From contig JAZNJM010000093.1 of the NCBI GenBank assembly GCA_045578045.1, positions 1-54,914 of the forward strand: a stretch of 54,914 nucleotides of DNA. Direction: 5' to 3'. The notes beneath the pieces are model-generated. The model worked only from the letters and a program-made list of their open reading frames with translations, was not told the DNA's origin and searched no databases. The position numbers and the translations under genes were made by a program. This stretch comes from SIG653 sp045578045 (lineage in GTDB: Bacteria > Bacillota > Clostridia > Oscillospirales > CAG-382). Each line of letters starts with the position of its first letter. Positions within the stretch are counted from its first letter, which is position 1. This document shows, piece by piece, positions 41,181-49,044 of this stretch.

Positions 41181-42326
41181 ATGTCTGAAAAAGTTGAATT
41201 TTTTAACCACGGCGAATTGGGACTTATCGTTATGGAAAGTGCGAAAGAAATCGGGGAGAAGATAAACCGCAATATCGCTCTTTTAAGAGGAGAAGAGGGT
41301 GCTAATTATATTATTCCTATGACAGAAACACGTTTCCAAAACGGAGAAGGAAAGGTAAGAATTGACTCTACAGTCAGAGGAAAAGATATTTTTATAATTT
41401 CTGATGTTGGAAACTACAGTTGCACGTATGAAATTTACGGACACGTAAATCATATTGGACCTGACGAGCATTTTCAGAATATAAAAAGGGTTCTTAGTGC
41501 AATAGGCGGAAAAGCTAATCGTGTTACCGTTCTTATGCCTCTTCTTTATTCTTCAAGACAACATAAAAGACACGGAAGAGAATCTCTCGACTGTGCTATG
41601 TCTTTAAGAGAGCTTGAAGCGTTAGGCGTTAATACAATTTTAACCTTTGATGCTCACGATCCAACGATACACAATGCTATTCCCGTAGCATCTTTTGAAA
41701 ACGTTTTCCCAACATACTCTATAATTAAAGAGTTTATCAAAAGAGAAGGCGTTAAGAAGATGACCGAAAATATGGTTATTATAAGCCCAGACGTTGGTGC
41801 AATGGAAAGAGCTGTTTATTATGCAACCGTTCTTGGACACGATGTTGGTGTTTTCTATAAGAGAAGAGACCTTGATAACGTTGTTGACGGCAAATCTCAA
41901 GTTGTTATGCACGAATATATCGGGAAACCTCTTGACGGCAAAAACGTTCTTATTATAGACGATATGATTGCTTCCGGTGGCTCTATTATTGAAGTTATTG
42001 AAAGACTTTCTCAGTATGACATTAAAGACGTTTATTCTTTTGTTACGTTCCCGCTTTTTACAAAAGGAGTTGCAGCATTTGATAAGCTTTATGAGGAAGG
42101 AAAACTCAAAAAGCTCTATTCAACTAACCTTACCTACGTTCCGGAAGAAATTGTAAACCGTCCTTGGTTTGAACAGGTTGACCTTTCAAAATATATTGCA
42201 AAGCTCATTAATACGTTGAACCACGACCATTCTATTTCGGGGCTTCTTGATGCTCAGTTAAGAACAAAGGATATGGTTCAAAAGGCTATAAGAGCAGAAG
42301 AACAGAAAAAAATTGATAACAAATAA
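41181..42326 (+). CDS. prs: Ribose-phosphate pyrophosphokinase (PRPP synthase)
   Basis: 381 residues. It makes PRPP from ribose 5-phosphate and ATP for nucleotide, histidine and tryptophan synthesis. Motifs include RQHKRHGRESLDCAMSLREL, the FDAHD block and the PRPP loop VLIIDDMIASGGSI. The protein is longer than the usual 310-320 residues, with additions near residues 40-90 and a C-terminal helical tail of about 25 residues, so it belongs to the diverged long form seen in Clostridia. TTGGAGG precedes the ATG. It is monocistronic, between its own promoter and terminator. Confidence 0.92.
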   Translation: MSEKVEFFNHGELGLIVMESAKEIGEKINRNIALLRGEEGANYIIPMTETRFQNGEGKVRIDSTVRGKDIFIISDVGNYSCTYEIYGHVNHIGPDEHFQNIKRVLSAIGGKANRVTVLMPLLYSSRQHKRHGRESLDCAMSLRELEALGVNTILTFDAHDPTIHNAIPVASFENVFPTYSIIKEFIKREGVKKMTENMVIISPDVGAMERAVYYATVLGHDVGVFYKRRDLDNVVDGKSQVVMHEYIGKPLDGKNVLIIDDMIASGGSIIEVIERLSQYDIKDVYSFVTFPLFTKGVAAFDKLYEEGKLKKLYSTNLTYVPEEIVNRPWFEQVDLSKYIAKLINTLNHDHSISGLLDAQLRTKDMVQKAIRAEEQKKIDNK

Positions 42327-42362
42327 TATTGTTAATAAAATGTAAAAAATAGCAAAATTAAC

Positions 42363-42414
42363 CTTCCGATTGGAATTGGGTGTGTTTTACCTCTTGACAA
42401 TCGGAAGTTTTTTT
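42363..42414 (+). terminator. Terminator of prs, overlapping the rpsF promoter
   Basis: CTTCCGATTG (42363-42372) and CAATCGGAAG (42398-42407) pair perfectly around a 25-base loop, followed by seven T. The end of the loop and the right arm contain the -35 box and spacer of the next promoter. Confidence 0.85.
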
Positions 42415-42422
42415 GTTAAAAT
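42394..42422 (+). promoter_or_regulatory. SigA promoter of rpsF-ssb-rpsR
   Basis: TTGACA (42394-42399), 17 bases, TAAAAT (42417-42422). The -35 box shares bases with the terminator right arm, and the T tract lies in the spacer. Transcription would start near 42429. Confidence 0.8.
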
Positions 42423-42449
42423 AACTTGTAAGAGACCTTAAATGGTTTT

Positions 42450-42502
42450 CTCCTTGGAGATACTGTTTATATTATTGGTATCTCTCATCAGTCCGGAAGG
42501 AG
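42450..42502 (+). promoter_or_regulatory. S6:S18-type autoregulatory leader of rpsF
   Basis: CTCCTT (42450-42455) pairs with AAGGAG (42497-42502), which is the rpsF Shine-Dalgarno. Inside, GAGATAC/GTATCTC (42457-42463 with 42478-42484) form a second stem. The 3' side of the internal loop carries CCG (42493-42495). A CCG in a 3' bulge of a stem is the described recognition feature for the S6:S18 complex, and rpsF, ssb and rpsR lie in this operon. Binding would hold the ribosome binding site closed. The structure was drawn by hand. Confidence 0.65.
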
Positions 42503-42513
42503 GTGCAATTAAA

Positions 42514-42810
42514 GTGGAAAAGAGAACAGGTTTGTACGAAACTACCTTTGTTGTCAATACTGCCCTTGGCGAAGAAGCTGTTAACGCTTTAAAAGAGAAA
42601 TTCACATCTCTTATCGCAGAAAATGCAACGGTTGAAAAAACCGAAGAATGGGGCAACAGAAAACTCGCATACCCAATTGACGACTATACAGAAGGTTTTT
42701 ACGTATATGTTAAGTATACTGCTCCAACAGCATTCCCAGCAGAGCTTAAGAGAATTCTTAACATAACAGACGGTATTCTTCGCTCACTCACAATTAAGTG
42801 TGAAGAATAA
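42514..42810 (+). CDS. rpsF: 30S ribosomal protein S6
   Basis: 98 residues from GTG ten bases after AGGAGG. The upstream in-frame ATG at 42442 would place the leader hairpin in the coding region and add residues unlike S6. It has GLYETTFVVNTALGEEAVNA, TEEWGNRKLAYPIDDYTEGF and the C-terminal RILNITDGILRSLTIK. It binds 16S rRNA with S18, which is encoded two genes on. Confidence 0.95.
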   Translation: MEKRTGLYETTFVVNTALGEEAVNALKEKFTSLIAENATVEKTEEWGNRKLAYPIDDYTEGFYVYVKYTAPTAFPAELKRILNITDGILRSLTIKCEE

Positions 42811-42857
42811 TTTTAAGCGTAAACCTATTTGAACCAAAAAATCAGGAGGAACGAAAA

Positions 42858-43295
42858 ATGGCATCTTTTAACAAGATAATTCTCATAGGCAATTTGGTTG
42901 CTGATCCTGAGCTGAAACAAACGAACGCAGGGATTAACTATTGTTCTTTTAGCATTGCAGTTGCAAGACGCTTTTCAAAGCAAGGCGAACAAGCAACAGA
43001 CTTTTTTGAAGTTACGTGTTGGAGAGATAGAGCTGAGTTTGTTACAAAGTTTTTCTCAAAGGGAAAACCAATTCTTGTTTGTGGAGAAATGCATCAACGC
43101 TCTTGGGTTGATAACAACGGAGCTAAGAGATATTCTTATCAGGTTGCTGCTGACGAGCTTAATTTTGTAGAAAGAAAAGGCTCTGAACCCTCCGAATTCA
43201 GAGGTTCAGCTCAATCCGTTCCGTCATACAGTAGCTCTGGCTCAGATATGAGTGCGTTTGAAGAGCTTTCAACGGATGACGAATTGCCGTTCTGA
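42858..43295 (+). CDS. ssb: Single-stranded DNA-binding protein
   Basis: 145 residues. The OB fold (NKIILIGNLVADPELKQT, FFEVTCWRDRAEFV) is followed by a Ser/Gly-rich linker and the acidic tip DDELPF that recruits replication and repair partners. The order rpsF-ssb-rpsR is standard in Firmicutes. AGGAGG precedes the ATG. Confidence 0.97.
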   Translation: MASFNKIILIGNLVADPELKQTNAGINYCSFSIAVARRFSKQGEQATDFFEVTCWRDRAEFVTKFFSKGKPILVCGEMHQRSWVDNNGAKRYSYQVAADELNFVERKGSEPSEFRGSAQSVPSYSSSGSDMSAFEELSTDDELPF

Positions 43296-43349
43296 GCTTG
43301 AGGCTTTTGCCTCTTGAAAGCAGAACATTATCATTATAGGAGGTAAACA

Positions 43350-43649
43350 ATGGATATTGAAAACAAAGAAATCAAAGAGGTTAAAGAAGTTAGAGAACCA
43401 AGAGAAGCTAGCAAGGAAGCTCAAAAACCTTTCCGTCCTCGCAAAAAGAAAAAGGTTTGCTTCTTCTGTGCAGAAAAAATCGAACATATCGATTATAAAA
43501 ACGTTGGTAGCTTCAAAAAGAACCTCTCTGAACGTTCTAAAATTCTTCCTCGTAGAATTACAGGAACTTGTGCAAAACATCAGCGTCAGCTTACAATTGC
43601 TGTTAAACGCGCAAGAGAACTTGCATTAGTACCATATATTTCTGACTAA
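43350..43649 (+). CDS. rpsR: 30S ribosomal protein S18
   Basis: 99 residues. An N-terminal charged extension of about 32 residues precedes the S18 core (KKVCFFCAEKIEHIDYKNVG, KILPRRITGTCAKHQRQL). Cys38 and Cys41 plus the Cys-x2-His near 72 could bind zinc. S18 forms a heterodimer with S6 on the platform. TAGGAGG precedes the ATG. Confidence 0.97.
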   Translation: MDIENKEIKEVKEVREPREASKEAQKPFRPRKKKKVCFFCAEKIEHIDYKNVGSFKKNLSERSKILPRRITGTCAKHQRQLTIAVKRARELALVPYISD

Positions 43650-43674
43650 TTAATACGGTTTTGAATAATGTAAA

Positions 43675-43698
43675 GAAAAACTCCTTCGGGAGTTTTTC
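43675..43698 (+). terminator. Intrinsic terminator of rpsF-ssb-rpsR
   Basis: AGAAAAACTCC, the tetraloop TTCG and GGAGTTTTTCT form a perfect eleven-pair stem with a T run in the right arm. It lies 25 bases after the rpsR stop. Confidence 0.9.
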
Positions 43699-43739
43699 TC
43701 ATTATATTACATTTTTGAATATACATTTAAAGTAAAAAT

Positions 43740-44531
43740 ATGCAAAGAATATCAGATATACTTAAAAATGAAAAAATTGAATATTTTTGTATTTTGAATA
43801 TTGAAAAAGCAGAGATAATAAATAGCCGTCTTTTTCCGGAAAGTGCAAAAAGCGTTATTGCTTTTCTTGTTCCATATAGAACAGATAGAAATAAATCTGA
43901 ATCTTTGGCTCATTTTGCAACTATACGTGATTATCACGGATTTTCGTCAGAGCTTTTTGAGAGAGTTGTTCCAAAGCTAAAAAGCATTTTTCCTGATAAA
44001 AACTTTTGGGGATACGCAGACCATTCTCCAATAAACGAAAGAAAAATAGCCTTTATGGGAGGTCTGGGTGAGATTGGAAATAATGGACTTTTGTTAAACG
44101 AAAAATATGGCTCATATGTTTTTATAGGCGAGATTTTAACGAATGCTATTTTGGAAGAATTTGTTTTTGAAACAAAGAAAAATCTTTGTATAAAATGCGA
44201 TAAATGTTTATTAGCTTGTCCAAAAAATGATATTTGTATTTCTGCAATTTCGCAAAAAAAGAGAAAAACAGAAGAAGATTTTGCGATTTTAAAGAAATTA
44301 AAAATCGTATGGGGATGCGATAAATGTGCTGAAGTATGCCCTATAAATGAAAATGCAGACTTGTCGCCATTTGAATATTTTTATAAAGATAAAATATCAT
44401 CCCCCCAAGAAATTTTGAAAATGGATGATAATACTTTCAACTCGTTTGCTTTTTCATATCGTGGAAAAAGCGTTATAGAAGCGAATATTATAAACGTTTT
44501 TGGCGATAAAATTAAAAAAGATATTGACTAA
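43740..44531 (+). CDS. QueG-like iron-sulfur protein
   Basis: 263 residues. The N-terminal domain (about 1-140, with ERKIAFMGGLGEIGNNGLLL, YGSYVFIGEILTNA) is of the DUF1730 type found in epoxyqueuosine reductase QueG. The C-terminal domain has two 4Fe-4S motifs, CIKCDKCLLACPKNDIC and CDKCAEVCP. QueG itself is usually about 340-390 residues and binds cobalamin. This protein lacks its C-terminal HEAT-like part, so it may be a short form or a paralogue with another role. No strong ribosome binding site precedes the ATG. Confidence 0.7.
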   Translation: MQRISDILKNEKIEYFCILNIEKAEIINSRLFPESAKSVIAFLVPYRTDRNKSESLAHFATIRDYHGFSSELFERVVPKLKSIFPDKNFWGYADHSPINERKIAFMGGLGEIGNNGLLLNEKYGSYVFIGEILTNAILEEFVFETKKNLCIKCDKCLLACPKNDICISAISQKKRKTEEDFAILKKLKIVWGCDKCAEVCPINENADLSPFEYFYKDKISSPQEILKMDDNTFNSFAFSYRGKSVIEANIINVFGDKIKKDID

Positions 44532-44620
44532 AAACGCATATTATGATAAAATTCATTTGAGTAAAATGTTTTATAAATCCTTTTAAAATGCTTAAAATTA
44601 AACGAAAGGAAGAAATGAAT

Positions 44621-45187
44621 ATGGCGTTAAATAACACACCCGAACAAGTTGTTCTCCTTAAAAAGAGAATTGAATATTTAAGAGAAGTTCTCGATATGAC
44701 GGTCGAAGAGGTTTCATCACGAATTGGAATATCTATTGAGCTTTATTCAGCGTATGAAAGCGGAGATGAAGATATTCCCATCAGCGTTATATATACCCTT
44801 GCAAACGTTTTTGGGGTTGATCCAACGGAAATTTTGACGGGAGATACGCCCAAAGTTGAGGAGTTTAGCGTTACACGAAAAGGAACGGGAATTAAAGTTA
44901 AGAGATACGAGGGATATGACTTTGAGTCTCTTGCGTATAACTATATTGGAAGAAATAAAGAACCTATGCTCGTTACGATTTTGCCTTCAGACGAAACTCC
45001 CGACCTTGTTTCACATTCTGGGCAAGAATTTAACTTCGTTGTATCTGGGAAAATTGGTGTTACTATTGGCGGTAAAACTCTCTTCCTTTCAGAAGGTGAT
45101 AGCATATATTTTGATGCAACCGCACCCCACGGACAATTTGCTGTTGAAGGCGAAGCAAAATTTTTAACGGTTATCGATTTGGATTAG
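44621..45187 (+). CDS. XRE-family regulator with C-terminal cupin domain
   Basis: 188 residues from the ATG nine bases after AAAGGA; an in-frame ATG six bases upstream is too close to that site. An N-terminal helix-turn-helix (LDMTVEEVSSRIGISIELYS, GVDPTEILTG, about residues 15-70) is joined to a cupin (HSGQEFNFVVSGKIGVTIGG, EGDSIYFDATAPHGQFA). Such proteins sense a small ligand and usually regulate a neighbouring metabolic gene. The cupin is often associated with amino-acid, polyamine or acyl-CoA metabolism, but the ligand cannot be told here. rsmA follows after four bases. Confidence 0.85.
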   Translation: MALNNTPEQVVLLKKRIEYLREVLDMTVEEVSSRIGISIELYSAYESGDEDIPISVIYTLANVFGVDPTEILTGDTPKVEEFSVTRKGTGIKVKRYEGYDFESLAYNYIGRNKEPMLVTILPSDETPDLVSHSGQEFNFVVSGKIGVTIGGKTLFLSEGDSIYFDATAPHGQFAVEGEAKFLTVIDLD

Positions 45188-45191
45188 TAAA

Positions 45192-46031
45192 ATGAGCTTT
45201 ACTAAAAAGAAAAAATACGGACAAAATTTTCTGACCTCAGATAAATTTCCAACAAGAATCGTTGGAGAAAGCGGAATTAATGAATCAGACGGAGTTCTTG
45301 AAATTGGTGCTGGATTTGGAATTTTAACGGAAAAACTTTCGGAAGTTTCAAAAAAAGTTGTTTCCGTTGAAGTTGACAGTGAGCTTTTGCCTATATTAGA
45401 AGAAAAGTTTGCTGATAAAACTAATATAACTTTTATAAATTCTGATATATTAAAGGTTAACGTTAAAAACCTTGTGGAAGAGTATTTTCTTTCTGATAAT
45501 ATTGAAAGCATATGTGTTTGCGCCAATCTTCCGTATTATATAACAACTCCAATTCTTGAAGCGTTATTTGAAAGCGGAGTTAAGTTCAAAAGTATAACAG
45601 TTATGGTTCAAAAAGAGGTTGCAGATAGAATATGCTCAAAAGCGGGAAGTGCTGAGTATAGCTCTTTTACAGCATACGTTTCATATTTCGGAAAAGCTAA
45701 AAGGCTTTTTGTTGTGCCTCCTTCTGCTTTTTCACCGCCTCCAAAGGTTACTTCTGCGGTTATTCAAATAGTTCCCCACGAAACACCTCCCGTTGAACCT
45801 AAGGACAAAAAGCTGTTTTTTAAGGTTTTAAACGGTGCTTTTGAAAACAGAAGAAAAACCCTCGTTAATTCTCTTCATACGGCTTTTTCGGGAAAGTATT
45901 CAAAAGAAATTTTAACGGAAGCGGTTGAAACTGTAACGGGAAATAAAGATATCAGGGGAGAGGCTCTTGATATTGTTGCCTATAGCAATATTTCGGATTA
46001 TTTGTATAACCAAAACGTTCGAAATGATTGA
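45192..46031 (+). CDS. rsmA: 16S rRNA (adenine1518/1519-N6) dimethyltransferase
   Basis: 279 residues. It has KKKKYGQNFLTSDK at the N-terminus, the SAM-binding VLEIGAGFGILTEKL, the catalytic NLPYY motif (CANLPYYITTPILEALFESG) and KVTSAVIQIVPH. RsmA (KsgA) modifies two adenines in helix 45 late in 30S assembly. It is probably coupled to the XRE-cupin gene, whose last codons contain its weak ribosome binding site. Confidence 0.95.
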   Translation: MSFTKKKKYGQNFLTSDKFPTRIVGESGINESDGVLEIGAGFGILTEKLSEVSKKVVSVEVDSELLPILEEKFADKTNITFINSDILKVNVKNLVEEYFLSDNIESICVCANLPYYITTPILEALFESGVKFKSITVMVQKEVADRICSKAGSAEYSSFTAYVSYFGKAKRLFVVPPSAFSPPPKVTSAVIQIVPHETPPVEPKDKKLFFKVLNGAFENRRKTLVNSLHTAFSGKYSKEILTEAVETVTGNKDIRGEALDIVAYSNISDYLYNQNVRND

Positions 46032-46059
46032 TTTTTTGAAATTATATATTAATATAATG

Positions 46060-46088
46060 TAAAAAAGCGGAGCTTTGCTCCGCTTTTT
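46060..46088. terminator. Bidirectional intrinsic terminator
   Basis: AAAAAAGCGGAGC, TTT, GCTCCGCTTTTTT: a perfect inverted repeat with A and T runs on both sides. It sits between the converging rsmA (plus) and the small exported protein gene (minus) and should stop both. Confidence 0.93.
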
Positions 46089-46106
46089 TCCGTTATAATC
46101 AAAAAT

Positions 46107-46541
46107 TTACCCAATAACTTTTTCACGTTCAACTACAACCTTAACGATTTTGGTATCAACGTTGTATCGAACAATAACTCGTATTTGGTATTCCTTATTA
46201 TTTGGAGAGGTTTTAGAAAGAGTTATTTCGTCTTCCTTTTCGTCCATATTCAGCATACCTGAATAGTAGAAATTTTCCTCACCCGTAAGGTAATCAATAT
46301 ACATTTCAGCATCTTCGTATGCTTTTTCAACGTCTTTATACGAATAGGAAATTCTATGAATTGCGTTTGTCATTTCATTTTTTGTTGTGTTAACTTTTCT
46401 ATCTCCAACAACTTTTGTGAAAGAAATAACTGTGTCATCGCCGTTTAATTCGTAATATTCGGGTGATTTAACAAGCTCACAAGCACAAGTTAAAATAACG
46501 CATAAAACCAAAAGACAAGAAATTGTAATTTTTTTTACCAT
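46107..46541 (-). CDS. Small exported protein, possible lipoprotein
   Basis: 144 residues. The N-terminal signal (KKITISCLLVLCVILTCACE) is hydrophobic and ends in two cysteines, but does not fit the lipobox consensus well. The mature part of about 120 residues is polar, with YSYKDVEKAYEDAEMYIDYL and a C-terminal beta-rich segment (KEYQIRVIVRYNVDTKIVKV). I recognise no family. AAGGAGG lies ten bases before the ATG. It is the last gene of the minus-strand series starting at rnj. Confidence 0.65.
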   Translation of the reverse strand: MVKKITISCLLVLCVILTCACELVKSPEYYELNGDDTVISFTKVVGDRKVNTTKNEMTNAIHRISYSYKDVEKAYEDAEMYIDYLTGEENFYYSGMLNMDEKEDEITLSKTSPNNKEYQIRVIVRYNVDTKIVKVVVEREKVIG

Positions 46542-46606
46542 AAATAAATAGCCTCCTTTTTATTGTTTTAAATGTTGTATATAATTTTTGTATTTTAAAT
46601 ATGAAA

Positions 46607-48454
46607 TTATTGTTTTGAATATCCAAATGGATATGCTATTTTATTGAAATCATAAGTTCCGTCAGGGTTTATTTCAAATATCTCAACAGGAAGTTTTCCG
46701 TTTGCTTTCATACCACCGAGGACACATTCAATAGCAACAACAACGTTAACGCCGTATGCTTTAACTGTTTTAATATCACTTGCAGCTTCTTTTGACATTC
46801 CCTTTGTGCAATAGCAGATAAGAAGAGCATCTGCATCTCTGTATATAGGAGCATCATAAGGAAGGAAAGAGCTTATTACAATAGATTTCTTTCCTTTTTC
46901 TTTTGCATATTTGCAAAGAGAAACAGGGAAAGAAACATATGATTTGTCAAGAGCTATTGGGACTTCTGATTCTGTTACAACGATAACATAGTCGGAAGCA
47001 TCAACTTTTGCCTTAAGCTCGTCTGTAATTTCAGAAAGTCCGTTATATGTGAAAGTATCATATTCAAATTCAGGAATTTTTCCTTCAGCTATAAGGCGTT
47101 TTCTTGCAAATTCAAATGAAGTTACTTTGTTTGAAAAAGCAGAAACATATAAAACCTTTTTACCGTTTGAAAGGTCAAGAGGAAGAACGTCTTTGTCTTC
47201 AAGAATTGTAATACCGTCTGCTGTAATTTTTCTTTCCAAAGCTCTGTGTTCTTCGCAACCAACAACAGATTTTGCATAAGCAATTTTTTCTTCAAGCGAT
47301 TTTTCTTCTTCGTTGAAAAGTCCCATTTTGATTTTGAGTTCGAGAACACGCTTTGTTGATTCGTTGATTCTGTCGATGGAAAGTTCACCTTTTTCGGCAG
47401 CTTCTGAAAGAGATGAGAAAACGTCAGCGAGCTTATGTTCGTCTTCAAGACTTCTGAGAGTTATAAACATAAGAAGAATATCTGCACCAGCATTTATTGA
47501 CATTATTAATGATGGGATAAGGTTAATATGCGTTGAAATTGCTTGCATCTGCAATGAGTCTGTTACAACAACGCCTTTGTATCCCAATTTATCTCTGAGG
47601 ATATCTGTGAGGAACGTTTTTGAGAGAGTTGCGGGAGCTTGCATTTCTTTTCCCGTATGTTTTGAAATATAGCTTTCTTTAGCTATAAGCGGGAAAGTCA
47701 TATGAGCAGTCATATACATTGCAATTCCTGCTTTTGAAGTTTCAACAAATGGAATAAATTCTGCTTCCATAAGCTCGTCAATTGTTTTATTAACAACGGG
47801 AAGTCCTATATGAGAGTCAACAACTGTGTCTCCGTGTCCTGGGAAATGTTTTCCCGTTGCTACAACGCCAGCATCTTGAAGTCCTAAAGCCATTTTAACG
47901 CCATATTTTGCCGCATATTTGTGGTCTGATGAGAAAGAACGAAGATTGCAAGATGGGTTTGCAGGATTGTTGTTTACGTCAAGAACGGGAGCAAAATCAC
48001 AGTTAATTCCAACCGCTTTAAGTTCTTTACCAATTATGTAGCCGTTTGTATATGCGTTTTCTTCATCAGCGGTTGCACCAATTCCCATATTTCCGGGCAT
48101 AGAACAGCCATCGTTTGTTCTGACAACTCTTCCGCCTTCTTGGTCAACGCCAATGAGCATAGGAATTCCGTTGACAACAGAGTTTTTCAATTCGTGGTTA
48201 AACTTTACTATTTGATCAATATCAGCAAAGTTTTCTGCGAACAAGATAACGTTTCCTAAACCATATTTTCCGATAAGTTCTTTAACTTCGGGAGAAAAGT
48301 TAAGGTGATCGCTTTGTGCAGAATCTTCGCGGTTTTTCCATCTGCGAAAATCCAACATAAACATTTGACCTAATTTTTCTTCCAAAGTCATTACTGATAA
48401 AAGGTTTTCCGCCGTGAGTTCTTTGCCTTCGAGTCTTTTTACGATGTTTTTCAT
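46607..48454 (-). CDS. Family 3 glycoside hydrolase, NagZ-like
   Basis: 615 residues. The GH3 catalytic domain has GVDQEGGRVVRTNDG, KHFPGHGDTVVDSHIGLP (the catalytic His/Asp loop of beta-N-acetylglucosaminidases) and VVTDSLQMQAI with the nucleophile Asp. A C-terminal domain of about 230 residues follows, as in Bacillus NagZ (YbbD). There is no signal peptide, which suggests a cytoplasmic enzyme cleaving GlcNAc from imported muropeptides. It follows the YiiX-like gene by 16 bases, with GGAGG before the ATG. Confidence 0.88.
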   Translation of the reverse strand: MKNIVKRLEGKELTAENLLSVMTLEEKLGQMFMLDFRRWKNREDSAQSDHLNFSPEVKELIGKYGLGNVILFAENFADIDQIVKFNHELKNSVVNGIPMLIGVDQEGGRVVRTNDGCSMPGNMGIGATADEENAYTNGYIIGKELKAVGINCDFAPVLDVNNNPANPSCNLRSFSSDHKYAAKYGVKMALGLQDAGVVATGKHFPGHGDTVVDSHIGLPVVNKTIDELMEAEFIPFVETSKAGIAMYMTAHMTFPLIAKESYISKHTGKEMQAPATLSKTFLTDILRDKLGYKGVVVTDSLQMQAISTHINLIPSLIMSINAGADILLMFITLRSLEDEHKLADVFSSLSEAAEKGELSIDRINESTKRVLELKIKMGLFNEEEKSLEEKIAYAKSVVGCEEHRALERKITADGITILEDKDVLPLDLSNGKKVLYVSAFSNKVTSFEFARKRLIAEGKIPEFEYDTFTYNGLSEITDELKAKVDASDYVIVVTESEVPIALDKSYVSFPVSLCKYAKEKGKKSIVISSFLPYDAPIYRDADALLICYCTKGMSKEAASDIKTVKAYGVNVVVAIECVLGGMKANGKLPVEIFEINPDGTYDFNKIAYPFGYSKQ

Positions 48455-48470
48455 TGTGATCCTCCAAAAA

Positions 48471-49040
48471 TCAGCTTATGTTTATAAGTATTTTGTTTCT
48501 TAATCCGCCAATATTTCCTTCATATAGAAGATTTAAATTTTCAATTTTCTGAAAATCAACGGGTCTGAAAAGAGACGGGGGTTTATCAATATTCACCGCA
48601 CCTGTTTTTTTCAAAGTATGAGCAACAAACTCTGAACAGAAAAATTTATTTTTTCTGTCTTTTTCAATTCCAAACCAGCAAAGAAAGAGCCCTAAATAAT
48701 TATATTTATACTTTTTCTGTTCTTCAAACATTTTCATAACTTCTGAATGGGTATTATTAAAAATGTCTTCTGAAACTTCAACACAATATAAAGCACAAGG
48801 GGTTGCGGGATCTTTTCCCAAAAATCCTCTGTCTATCTTTTCAGGCATAAAACACCCCGGTAGAGGGAGGCTGGCATATTTTCTCGCAAAGCTGTATAAA
48901 TGCATACAGTCTTCTGTAAATCCAAGAGATGCGTGGGTATAAACAGCTCGTGTTAAAATTCTTATCAGTCTTGAAGGAATACTTCTTGACCGAATCAAAA
49001 GAACGTACATTTTTTTCGTTTTGTTTTCCGTTGCGTTCAT
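48471..49040 (-). CDS. YiiX-like permuted NlpC/P60 hydrolase
   Basis: 189 residues from the ATG eight bases after AAGAGG; an upstream start would overlap proA. THASLGFTEDCMHLYSFAR carries the His and FFCSEFVAHTLKKTG the Cys, in the circularly permuted order (His first) of the YiiX/YebB group of papain-like hydrolases. No signal peptide is visible. Substrates of this group include peptide or lipid amide bonds. The start lies four bases after the proA stop, so they are co-translated. The neighbouring NagZ-like gene suggests a role in wall turnover, but that is inference. Confidence 0.7.
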   Translation of the reverse strand: MNATENKTKKMYVLLIRSRSIPSRLIRILTRAVYTHASLGFTEDCMHLYSFARKYASLPLPGCFMPEKIDRGFLGKDPATPCALYCVEVSEDIFNNTHSEVMKMFEEQKKYKYNYLGLFLCWFGIEKDRKNKFFCSEFVAHTLKKTGAVNIDKPPSLFRPVDFQKIENLNLLYEGNIGGLRNKILINIS

Positions 49041-49044
49041 ACGG

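Noticed and set aside
26110..46031. Apparent richness in ACGT/AACGTT words
   Set aside because: A rough hand count in one 2.5-kb stretch gave only a mild excess, which may be codon-pair preference. A genome-wide word count would be needed before claiming a methylation or signal motif.
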